Below are positions 9,500 to 17,694 of a DNA stretch of 62,706 bases, in pieces. The notes under the pieces are model-generated. The model was given only the letters and a program-made list of their open reading frames with translations. It was not told the origin of the DNA and did no database searches. Numbering within the stretch: the stretch's first letter is position 1; the number at the start of each line of letters is the position of its first letter. The stretch is taken from the NCBI GenBank assembly GCA_964442735.1, contig CAYUAP010000012.1, positions 1 through 62,706 of the forward strand. Direction: 5' to 3'. The DNA is from JAUNBG01 sp964442735 (GTDB lineage Bacteria > Planctomycetota > Planctomycetia > Pirellulales > Thermoguttaceae). The position numbers were made by a program, and so were the translations under genes.

Positions 9500-10064
9500 G
9501 GATGCACTCTCTGCTGTTCCTGCTAACAACTTTATATTTTATAATTCTTTAGTAGAACCAATTGAAATAAATTCAGGTTCGTCTACTTGTCTTTAATGAT
9601 TACTATATTTTTTTCAATATTATATTTTCAAAAGTATACTCCTTTTGTTATGGATTTGGAACCCAACTTTTACTGTTTTTTATTCTTTTTTCAAAATTTC
9701 TTCTGAAATATTCAACTTGTGTCGATTTTTACAACGCATAATACCCAAACTATCTATTACATTCATTCCATTTATGTTATCTGTTTTATTTATTTCAAAA
9801 AGAGAACAAAATCATCAATGTTAAGTCGTTTCCCTTTATTTTTAAAATTTAATGGCCGATAAAACGATTACCGGAGTTTGTTTTAGTGGAAGATTTGTAA
9901 TATTTCCAAGAAGCGCGTCAGGCAAAAGAAAAAGTAAAAAACTTTTTCGTTAGTGGGTCCACCATCGGCGCTTGTTAATTCAGAACCCCAATAACCGTTA
10001 AAAGTTTCATGAAGAGACAATGATTTTCAAAAATTTGAATTAAAATTGAATGTCAGGAGGAAGA
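9500..10064. other. AT-rich divergent intergenic region
   Basis: This space separates the minus-strand adaptor gene from the plus-strand WD40 gene and should hold both promoters, though I cannot place them with confidence. A 33-codon open frame at 9852-9953 (starts MADKTITGVCF, very basic end) lacks a ribosome-binding site and is not called. The AGGAGG at 10055-10060 belongs to the WD40 gene. Confidence 0.5.
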
Positions 10065-11099
10065 ATGCGTTTTAGAGCAGCAACTATTTGGATAGTGACT
10101 CTGTTCCATTTTGTGATTCTGGCGATAGGTCAGGGAAAGAGCCAGGAAGTTATTACGAAGGAGAATTCCCAAATACCATCCGTGGAATTACAGGAGAAGA
10201 GTCTGTTCACGTTTAAATTTCCTGATGTCGATAAATACCCGGTAATAACGGCCATGGCTATCTCGCCGACTGCCGATCGAATTTTTACCGGGGGCGACGA
10301 TTGCTGTTGTGCAGTTTGGGATATAAAAACGGGCGTCTTGCTCAAACATTTTCGTGCACACGAAGACTGGGTTCGCGGTCTTGTTCTGACGCCTAACGGT
10401 CAAACGTTAATAACGGCAGGACAGAATGGGGAAATCAAGATATGGAACGCGAGCGATTATTCCTTGAAACAGACGTTGGAGGAGGCTATCCTTGGAACAC
10501 GTAATTTAGCCTGTTCTCCGAGCGGTAAAGTTTTAGCGATTGGAGGCTATCAGGCCAAAATTCATTTGTATGATACAGGGACAGGACGTTCTTTATTTCA
10601 ATGGCCTTCGGCGGGTCCGAATACACGTACTGTAGAATTTTCACCGGATGGAACATTACTGGCGGCGGCAGGACGAAATGGAGTCATTCGATTATGGGAG
10701 ACGCAAACCGGTCGGATTCTGTTTAATTTTCAGGAAGACAAGCGACGGGTAAATACAGTAGCGTTCAGTCCGGACAATCACCAGTTGGCTACGGCGGGTG
10801 AAGGTGATTATATAACTGTCTGGGATACCAAGACAGGGCAAAAAATAAAAAAGATCAAAATCCATACCGGAAAAATATTTTCCATGATCTATTGTGGTTC
10901 CGATTATCTGGCAACGGGGGACAGTTTTAATATTGTTCGTATATGGAAGATTAGTGCTGGAGTGGAAGTCGGTTATGGAAGTGGTCATACGGGAACAGTG
11001 GCGGTCATGTTTTTCGATGCGGCGAAAAAGGAATTGGCCACTGGCAGTTTTGATACCACGGTACGATTTTGGGATCTTGAAAAAGTTCTCGTTCAATAA
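10065..11099 (+). CDS. exported WD40 repeat beta-propeller protein
   Basis: A protein of about 344 residues. The ATG at 10065 (MRFRAATIW) is chosen because AGGAGG lies 4-9 bases upstream; an earlier ATG at 10050 overlaps that site. Residues 1-24 look like a signal peptide. About seven WD40 blades follow. Examples are VRGLVLTPNGQTLITAG with IKIWN, VEFSPDGTLLAAAG with IRLWE, VNTVAFSPDNHQLATAG with ITVWD, and a closing KELATGSFDTTVRFWDLE. WD40 propellers are protein-binding scaffolds with no activity of their own. It is followed after 23 bases by the giant surface protein gene, so it may help to display or organise that protein. The partner is inferred from position only. Confidence 0.88.
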   Translation: MRFRAATIWIVTLFHFVILAIGQGKSQEVITKENSQIPSVELQEKSLFTFKFPDVDKYPVITAMAISPTADRIFTGGDDCCCAVWDIKTGVLLKHFRAHEDWVRGLVLTPNGQTLITAGQNGEIKIWNASDYSLKQTLEEAILGTRNLACSPSGKVLAIGGYQAKIHLYDTGTGRSLFQWPSAGPNTRTVEFSPDGTLLAAAGRNGVIRLWETQTGRILFNFQEDKRRVNTVAFSPDNHQLATAGEGDYITVWDTKTGQKIKKIKIHTGKIFSMIYCGSDYLATGDSFNIVRIWKISAGVEVGYGSGHTGTVAVMFFDAAKKELATGSFDTTVRFWDLEKVLVQ

Positions 11100-11122
11100 C
11101 AGGAAGACAAGGAGAGCTAAAA

Positions 11123-14100
11123 GTGAAAGATACTATTATGTTCAAGGAAAACAACGAATCTGTTATGCAGAATAATCTATTACAGCAAAAGGCGGCAAAA
11201 CGACGTCGATTACGGAGAAAAGAATGTCGTCGATTCAACCTGAATCGGACCTGCCGTTTCGAAGAGTTGGAGAACAGAGAGCTGTTATCGGCCACAACGA
11301 TAGACGTCGGAGCCGTTTATGTCGAACAATTAAATGAAAGTGCTGGCGACCGTTTCTATATTGCCTGGGTGGGCGGAGAAAGTACAACAACCCTTGATAC
11401 CTTGATTATCAATCTGGATAAAAACCTCAATAATCAGATCGACAGTGAAGAAGGATACTTCGATACCACTGGAGAAGGTATGGGAGTTAAAGGTTATTGT
11501 CCCTTTAAAGTGGTCGAAGCAGCCACGAGTCCCGATATTACCTTCTCCGGACTGGAAGTGGAAGACGGTGGACAGGTTCTGAAAATCAATTTACAGAATT
11601 TTCATGCCGGAGACGTTTTTTGTTTTGTAATCGACGTCGATGAATACGATATTCAACCAGGAAGTACTAATAACAGCGGCCTGTTTGAAGGTTCGGAAAT
11701 GGGAGGGGCCAATGTACCTAACATTAAAGGTTCACTGATTACCGCAACCTTCTCGTCCACACATTTTGAGTCGGAAACCTGGAATGGAATGTATCTGGAA
11801 GATTACGATGATTTTACCAACCAGAACAGTAAACGTCCGAGTGCCCTGGCTAATGCTTTTGACGATATTATCGGTTCGTCCAGTACTAAACTTCCCTATG
11901 ACGCGGATGACAACAGTAGTGGTCTGCTGTCTGCCGGGGTTTATGGTACAATTGATTTAACGCCAAAACCGATTTTGATTTCCGGCTATGTCTATGCCGA
12001 CCTTAATGTCGATTGTAATTTCGATCGCAAGCTTGGCGACACCGACGAGCCCTTGGCCAATGTTGAGGTCACCCTGACTTCGGTTACAACTGGTGACTTC
12101 TGGACTACCTATACGGGTGATGACGGATCCTATGTCTTCGGTTACGATTTGAATCTGAATCCTGATGATTATACCATTCAATGTCAGACAAACGTTGTAT
12201 CTCCTTCAGGTAAAACGTTTTATGATTTTTGTGCTAAAGGAGGGAACTTCGGAGAAAAAATCGATCCACTTAATATCAAAATTACTGGTCTTCAGGGAGG
12301 TGATGAAGCTTCTGAAAATAATTTCAGTAAAGTTCTGCCCGGTTCCCTTGACGGTTATGTCTTCGAAGACCTCAATAATAAAGATAACAAGGAATTTGGT
12401 GAAAGTGGTATACCCAATGTAGGGGTTGAACTGTGGAAATTACAGCAGAATGAATGGGTCTACGTAGAATCGGTCTTGACGGATGCCAACGGGTATTACT
12501 GCTTTAAAATCGACGGATCCTATAGCGATAATGGTGTTCGGAAAAATGTCAATAGCTATTATCAGATTCGGGAATTGGCCGTTCCTGACGAGTACACCGA
12601 TGGAAAAGATTATATCGGGACACTTAAGGGCGATGTTAAGGAAGATATGTTCGATAATATCATGGTCGGTTACGATCAGGATGGATATAATTACAACTTC
12701 GGTGAATTAAAACTCGGTTCCATTTCCGGTAATGTATTTGAAGATGTCAACAATAATGGAAACTGGGAGAGAGTTTCCGAATTACCAATCTCCAATGTTA
12801 AAGTGGAGTTATTCCAGTTCGACGGCGAAAAATATGTCTCGACTGGTGAAATTCGATATACGGATGCTAACGGATTTTATGAATTTGAAAATCTTGAAAT
12901 TGAATATGACTATGCGGTCAAGGAGTATCAGGAGACTGCAAAATATATCGAAAACAATGTCGAAAAGATCTATGATGACGGTAAAATGCACTTGGGTTCC
13001 AAGGGAGGCGATGATTCCGTCCGGAATTACTTCTCGGCTATTCATATAGGATGGGCCGATTATGGGACCGATTATGATTTTGGCGAACTCAAACTCGGCT
13101 ATATCGAAGGAAATGTCTATGAAGATCGAAACGATAACGGTATTTACGAACGGGCACAAGGGGAAGTCGGTATTGAGGAACCTTTAAAAATAGGTCTGTA
13201 CAAGTGGAATGGTACCGATTATGAATTCATTCGTGAAACGGTAACGGACTCGAATGGTTTTTATTACTTCGATAAACTGGATATTAACGAGCAATATGCG
13301 GTTCAGGAGATAGATCAGCCTGCCGATTATTCCGATGGTAAAGATACTGCCGGTACAATCAACGGGAAAACCGTTGGAACGACAGAAGAAAACGAATGGA
13401 TTAAAGAAATCACAATTGGCTGGGCGGATCGTGGTATTGAATATAACTTCGGCAAACTGAAGTTAGGATCCATTGCGGGCAACGTTTATGAAGACCTCAA
13501 TGATAATGGTATTTTTGAACGCGATACAGAAAATGGAATCAGTGCAGTTACCGTCATTCTCTATCAATGGACAGACATTGACGGCAGCGAAGGCCATTGG
13601 ACGGAAATAAATCGGCAACAGACGAAGGACGATGGTTCCTATCTGTTTACCGATTTATCCATTGAACAGAAATACGCCATTCGGGAAGTTCAGCCAACCG
13701 ATTATACCGATGGTAAAGATACCGTTGGTACGATCAATGGATATCCCGTCGGTACCGTGGAAGACGATTACATTAAAGATGTTGGTATTAAATGGGACAA
13801 TCATGGAATCGAATACAACTTCGGTGAACTAAAATTAGGATCTATTGCCGGAAATGTCTATGAAGATCTCAATAATAACGGTATTTTTGAGCGAGAAACG
13901 GAGAAGGGGATCAGTGCTGTTACCGTCATTCTCTATCAATGGACAGCCATTAATGGCAGTGAAGGCCATTGGACGGAAATAAATCGACAACAGACAAAGG
14001 ACGATGGTTCCTATCTGTTTACCGATTTATCCATTGAACAGAAATACGCCATTCGGGAAGTTCAGCCAACCGATTATACCGATGGTAAAGATACCGTTGG

Positions 14101-16114
14101 TACGATCAATGGGTATCCTGTCGGTACCGTGGAAGACGATTACATTAAAGATGTTGGTATTAAATGGGATAATCATGGAATCGAATACAACTTCGGTGAA
14201 CTGAAGTTGGGGGCCATTGCCGGAAACGTCTATAATGATCTCAATAATAACGGTATTTTTGAGCGTGCAACGGAGAAGGGGATCAGTGCTGTTACTGTCA
14301 TTCTCTATCAATGGACAGCCATTGATGGCAGTGAAGGCCATTGGACGGAAATAAATCGGCAACAGACAAAATCAGATGGTTCCTATCTGTTCACCGAACT
14401 TGACATCAACGAAAGATACGCCATTCGGGAAATTCAACCGGAGGGCTGGAATGACGGTAAAGATACGGTCGGAACGATCAATGGAAAAACGGTCGGTATT
14501 TGTGTAGAAGACGATTTCCTCCAGGATATTGATATTAAATGGGATAATCACGGAATTGAATACAATTTCGGTGAACTCAAACCGCTGTCGCCCGGTCAGT
14601 TGAGTGGATATGTTTATATTGACGCCAATAAAAATGGAATCATGGATTCGGGGGAACTTGGAATTGTCAATACGACCTTGACTCTGTGGAAATTGAATAC
14701 GGAATCCGGCCAATACGAATTAATGAATCGAACAACATTAACGGATAGTGCAGGATATTATTATTTCGATAATCTTGAGCCGCAACAAACCTATCGTATT
14801 ACAGAAACACAGCCGGTAGGATACGAAAATGGACAAGATTCCATTGGTACCTTGGGTGGTAAAGTGGCCGATGACGATTTATATGACATTTACGTCGATT
14901 CCGGTGATAATGGTGTTTACTATAATTTTGGCGAATATATTATCACCACGGATCCCCCAACTTCGAAAAGAGAATACTATGGATACACGAGAACGTCCGA
15001 GATCAGACTTCCGAATACGAATAACTATGGTGCCCCGGGATATTCCTTTAATTACATTCAGAACAATCCTATCGATATGCAGCATACGATTTCCTATTAT
15101 GGAGGAGGTGGACTTCCGGTCTCCTACTCCTGGCATTTAAGTGTTTTGAACGGTGGATATCCTCGTTCAGTAGAGGCTTTAACGTCGACGGCAGGTTATC
15201 GTGCCTTTTTGTCCGGTGGAACTTCCTATATGAATGTTGCCTATTCCCAAGAGAGTCTATCCTATGGCGAATGGATGATTCGTAATAGGGATGGTTCGGT
15301 TGAAAGACAATATGTGTTCGGAATGGCTGGTTCTCGTCCGGTAGTTGGTGACTGGAATGGCGATGGAAAAGACTCTATTGGTGTTTATGTCAATGGCCAT
15401 TGGTTCCTTGATCGTAACGGAGATGGCAAATGGGACGAAGACGACCTTTATGCCGAATTGGGAGCACAAACAGATCAGGCGGTTACGGGCGACTGGGATG
15501 GTGACGGTAAATCTGATATCGGTATTTTTGGTCCACAATGGTCGGGCGATTTATTAGCCGTCTCCATTGAACCGGGCCTGCCGACAGACTTAAATCAATA
15601 CATTACCGTTTCGCGTCCGAAGAATATTCCGCCCGAATATAATAAAACCTCGGTGGGGCATCGAACACTTGTTCACCGCAATAATGGACAAATGCGTCTC
15701 GATCTGATCGACCATGTTTTTGAATATGGAACGGAAGGTGACGTTGCGGTTGCCGGTGACTGGAATGGCGATGGTATTTCCAAAATCGGCGTCTATCGTC
15801 ATGGAACATGGTTCTTGGATGTAAATGGAAACGGCGAATGGGATGAAGGCGATGTCATGGTCGAACATTTCTCTGCTGAAGAAGGGATTCCGGTTGTTGG
15901 CGATTTTAATGGCGATGGTATTGATGATATTGCCGTATTCGCACACGGTCAATGGGATATTGATACGACTGGTGATTACAAGCCGAACACGCACTTTACC
16001 TTCGGTCAAGATGGAGACCTCCCCTATGCCGGAGATTTCAATGGTGATGGTGTATCGGAAGTCGGTATTTATCGTCCTGCTTCTGACGCCGATGTTGCGG
16101 TCAAAAACAAATAA
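11123..16114 (+). CDS. giant planctomycete surface protein with SdrD/Cna-B and FG-GAP-like repeats
   Basis: A 1663-residue protein. Translation probably begins at GTG 11123, 7 bases behind AAGGAGAG. There is no classic signal peptide. Instead the N-terminus is Arg/Lys-rich and carries CRFEELENRELLSA (about 47-60), the motif found near the start of many large planctomycete exported proteins. Residues about 60-270 form an unassigned beta-rich domain. About 285-1275 hold eight SdrD B-like repeats (for example GSIAGNVYEDLNNNGIFER, ending YNFGELKLG), a family that forms calcium-stabilised rods in Gram-positive adhesins. Three consecutive repeats are nearly identical at DNA level. The C-terminus (about 1395-1650) has five FG-GAP/VCBS-like units (VVGDWNGDGKDSIGVY, VAGDWNGDGISKIGVY, YAGDFNGDGVSEVGIY). 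It is likely a cell-surface structural or adhesive protein; its role is inferred. Confidence 0.9.
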   Translation: MKDTIMFKENNESVMQNNLLQQKAAKRRRLRRKECRRFNLNRTCRFEELENRELLSATTIDVGAVYVEQLNESAGDRFYIAWVGGESTTTLDTLIINLDKNLNNQIDSEEGYFDTTGEGMGVKGYCPFKVVEAATSPDITFSGLEVEDGGQVLKINLQNFHAGDVFCFVIDVDEYDIQPGSTNNSGLFEGSEMGGANVPNIKGSLITATFSSTHFESETWNGMYLEDYDDFTNQNSKRPSALANAFDDIIGSSSTKLPYDADDNSSGLLSAGVYGTIDLTPKPILISGYVYADLNVDCNFDRKLGDTDEPLANVEVTLTSVTTGDFWTTYTGDDGSYVFGYDLNLNPDDYTIQCQTNVVSPSGKTFYDFCAKGGNFGEKIDPLNIKITGLQGGDEASENNFSKVLPGSLDGYVFEDLNNKDNKEFGESGIPNVGVELWKLQQNEWVYVESVLTDANGYYCFKIDGSYSDNGVRKNVNSYYQIRELAVPDEYTDGKDYIGTLKGDVKEDMFDNIMVGYDQDGYNYNFGELKLGSISGNVFEDVNNNGNWERVSELPISNVKVELFQFDGEKYVSTGEIRYTDANGFYEFENLEIEYDYAVKEYQETAKYIENNVEKIYDDGKMHLGSKGGDDSVRNYFSAIHIGWADYGTDYDFGELKLGYIEGNVYEDRNDNGIYERAQGEVGIEEPLKIGLYKWNGTDYEFIRETVTDSNGFYYFDKLDINEQYAVQEIDQPADYSDGKDTAGTINGKTVGTTEENEWIKEITIGWADRGIEYNFGKLKLGSIAGNVYEDLNDNGIFERDTENGISAVTVILYQWTDIDGSEGHWTEINRQQTKDDGSYLFTDLSIEQKYAIREVQPTDYTDGKDTVGTINGYPVGTVEDDYIKDVGIKWDNHGIEYNFGELKLGSIAGNVYEDLNNNGIFERETEKGISAVTVILYQWTAINGSEGHWTEINRQQTKDDGSYLFTDLSIEQKYAIREVQPTDYTDGKDTVGTINGYPVGTVEDDYIKDVGIKWDNHGIEYNFGELKLGAIAGNVYNDLNNNGIFERATEKGISAVTVILYQWTAIDGSEGHWTEINRQQTKSDGSYLFTELDINERYAIREIQPEGWNDGKDTVGTINGKTVGICVEDDFLQDIDIKWDNHGIEYNFGELKPLSPGQLSGYVYIDANKNGIMDSGELGIVNTTLTLWKLNTESGQYELMNRTTLTDSAGYYYFDNLEPQQTYRITETQPVGYENGQDSIGTLGGKVADDDLYDIYVDSGDNGVYYNFGEYIITTDPPTSKREYYGYTRTSEIRLPNTNNYGAPGYSFNYIQNNPIDMQHTISYYGGGGLPVSYSWHLSVLNGGYPRSVEALTSTAGYRAFLSGGTSYMNVAYSQESLSYGEWMIRNRDGSVERQYVFGMAGSRPVVGDWNGDGKDSIGVYVNGHWFLDRNGDGKWDEDDLYAELGAQTDQAVTGDWDGDGKSDIGIFGPQWSGDLLAVSIEPGLPTDLNQYITVSRPKNIPPEYNKTSVGHRTLVHRNNGQMRLDLIDHVFEYGTEGDVAVAGDWNGDGISKIGVYRHGTWFLDVNGNGEWDEGDVMVEHFSAEEGIPVVGDFNGDGIDDIAVFAHGQWDIDTTGDYKPNTHFTFGQDGDLPYAGDFNGDGVSEVGIYRPASDADVAVKNK
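13470..14584 (+). repeat. three near-identical 372-bp coding tandem repeats
   Basis: The segments starting about 13470, 13842 and 14214 are in register at 372 bp (124 codons). They share long identical runs, for example the codons for GISAVTVILYQW and for YTDGKDTVGTINGYPVGT. High synonymous-site identity points to recent duplication within the surface protein gene. Confidence 0.9.
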
Positions 16115-16132
16115 TCCAAAATCATAGTTCTG

Positions 16133-16157
16133 GAGCGTGGACGGCTTGTCCACGCTC
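16133..16157 (+). terminator. hairpin after the giant surface protein gene
   Basis: The arms GAGCGTGGAC (16133-16142) and GTCCACGCTC (16148-16157) pair perfectly around a 5-base loop, 18 bases after the stop codon. Only a poor T-tract (GCTTGAATTATT) follows, so it may be a terminator or a 3' mRNA-protecting stem. Confidence 0.65.
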
Positions 16158-16212
16158 GCTTGAATTATTCGATGATAGCCCTTTTGCAGGTTGACGTCTA
16201 TTAGTCTATCGC

Positions 16213-16325
16213 AAATTTAATCCATAACAAATTTAATCCATAACAAATTTAATCCATAACAAATTTAGTCCATAACAAATTTAATCTATAACAAATATAG
16301 TCTATAACAAATTTAGTCAAACATA
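16213..16325. repeat. seven 16-bp tandem repeats (AAATTTAATCCATAAC)
   Basis: Seven imperfect head-to-tail copies of AAATTTAATCCATAAC lie between the surface protein gene and the next gene. Changes among units are single bases (TCC/TCT, AAT/AGT, TTT/TAT). No coding potential is seen. Confidence 0.85.
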
Positions 16326-16426
16326 TCTATTGAGGTGGAATACCACTGTAGCGTTCTTTTCCATATTCTCTATTTCCCCCAAACACAATTTTACATATAT
16401 ATTGAAGTTATAAAAGGATTTGTTCG

Positions 16427-16471
16427 ATGAAACAAAGGGGTTGTGCAAAAAATTTCCATTTAGGAAGATGA
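16427..16471 (+). CDS. possible 14-residue leader peptide coupled to the next gene
   Basis: The ATG at 16427 has the best-spaced ribosome-binding site in the region (AAAGGA at 16413-16418, 8 bases upstream). It encodes only MKQRGCAKNFHLGR before a TGA that overlaps the ATG of the downstream membrane protein (ATGA, 16468-16471). It may be a translationally coupled leader, or the true start of the next gene interrupted by a frameshift. Small size keeps confidence low. Confidence 0.3.
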   Translation: MKQRGCAKNFHLGR

Positions 16472-17184
16472 AAACTGGTTCAGGGAAGAACGGCAGAAAA
16501 TTGAGAATATTTGTATTAATATTAGGAATATGTCCTGGTTTTGGGGGACTGCTGCGTTATGGTCGATGGACACATTTGACCACGACATTGCTCTTTCTCT
16601 GGACATTGGATTGTGTTCTGTTTATCAATTTTCAATGGACGAATTTTCTCCCTGCCGGAACTGGAAAATGGACTTTTGTTTTATTATTTGCCGTATGGCT
16701 TTTTCTCTCTGCTGTTTCGGATTATTTTAGCCGCAAATATGATCGTATTGAAAAAAGCGATGCTAAAGGAGAATTGTTTTTACAGACATTAACGAGTTAT
16801 CTTAAAGGCAACTGGCAGGACGCGGAAAAAGGCGCAAAAAAACTGTTGACCAATAATGCCCGTGATGTGGAAGCGATACTTCTGCTAGCCACTTTATATC
16901 GGCATACCAGTCGTTATCTGGAAGCGCTGGAAATGCTGAAACGTTTGGATTGTCTGGAAAATTCCGGACGATGGTATTATGAAATCTATTTGGAAAAATC
17001 CGCCCTTCAAAAAGCGCTCCAAGGTCCTGAAGAAGAAGAAGAAAAAGAAAAAGAGGAAGAGTTGGAAACGCCGCCTTCCAAAAATACCGATTCCCCGGAG
17101 GTCGAATCCACAGATCTTCCCCAACAGTTGCGGGTGATCCATCCGGATGACAATCTGGAGACCATGATCCGAAGTGTTGGATAA
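16468..17184 (+). CDS. membrane protein with two helices and a TPR-like cytoplasmic tail
   Basis: A protein of about 238 residues from ATG 16468 (MKTGSGKNGRKLRIF); an in-frame TTG at 16420 would add 16 residues. The ATG overlaps the stop of a short upstream frame. Residues about 10-30 and 45-85 are hydrophobic (IFVLILGICPGFGGLL; LLFLWTLDCVLFI; FVLLFAVWLFLSAV). About 105-185 is helical with tetratricopeptide-like pairs (WQDAEKGAKKLLTNNARDVE; ALLLATLYRHTSRYLEALEM). A long acidic EEEEEKEKEEE run follows, then a polar end. No family is recognised. It follows the surface protein gene by 350 bases on the same strand. Confidence 0.7.
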   Translation: MKTGSGKNGRKLRIFVLILGICPGFGGLLRYGRWTHLTTTLLFLWTLDCVLFINFQWTNFLPAGTGKWTFVLLFAVWLFLSAVSDYFSRKYDRIEKSDAKGELFLQTLTSYLKGNWQDAEKGAKKLLTNNARDVEAILLLATLYRHTSRYLEALEMLKRLDCLENSGRWYYEIYLEKSALQKALQGPEEEEEKEKEEELETPPSKNTDSPEVESTDLPQQLRVIHPDDNLETMIRSVG

Positions 17185-17431
17185 ACAACAAGAATTGTGT
17201 ATCGAAATTAAAATGATTTACAATAACAATCCTATAAAAACATCGTGTAGCATTTATCCAAAAAAATATTGTTTACCAAAACAAAAATCCATGTATCTGG
17301 TGATTATAAATAAAATAATTATATTTTAGGTAACCGTTCACGGATATAAAGTGAAATCACTGATAACACTGATTTTCACGGATAGTTTTTTGGCAAACAA
17401 ACCTTTTTTATGATAAAATTATTTATTATAA

Positions 17432-17571
17432 TATACTCAAGGTCGTTATAAAAGTCTATTTTTCAAAACAGACGAGACGCCTGTTTTGAAGGATGCGGAC
17501 GAGACCTGCCTGCCGTCAAGCATGGCGTCCGTGCTCCCAGGAAATGCCGTATTTATAACGTCCTAAAGTTA
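17432..17571 (+). repeat. palindromic MITE-like element, copy 2 (long form)
   Basis: It starts TATACTCAAGGTCGTTATAA, carries the AAAACAGACGAGACGCCTGTTTT hairpin in part-degenerate form and the GCGGACGAGACC...GGCGTCCG second hairpin, and ends TTTATAACGTCC. It lies between convergent genes. Confidence 0.8.
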
Positions 17572-17574
17572 GAT

Positions 17575-17670
17575 AAAAATGTTTCGTTTGTTATTGTAAA
17601 ATATTGTATTTTACGGCAGACTATTTCTGTTTATCCGTGATATCCGTGGTTCAAAAATCGTTCGTGAATG
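17575..17670. repeat. dispersed AT-rich repeat, second copy of positions 1-115
   Basis: It shares AAAAATGTTTCGTTTGTTAT and the following 30 bases with the left end of the window, then TGTTTATCCGTGATATCCGTGG and TCGTTCG(C/T)GAATGGTT. Related pieces occur near 18960-19110 and 47140-47300. Confidence 0.75.
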
Positions 17671-17694
17671 GTTCCTATTTTAGCTACACTTTAT

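Larger units (their letters stand above)
17185..17694. other. intergenic region between convergent genes, mostly repeats
   Basis: No gene is supported. It contains an AT-rich stretch with CACGGATA/GATAACACTGATTTTCACGGATA words (about 17330-17400), palindromic element copy 2 (17432-17571) and a second copy of the repeat seen at the left end of the window (17575-17670). Confidence 0.6.

Noticed and set aside
9852..9953. 33-residue open frame MADKTITGVCF...
   Set aside because: No ribosome-binding site, no recognisable domain, and AT-rich surroundings make chance likely.
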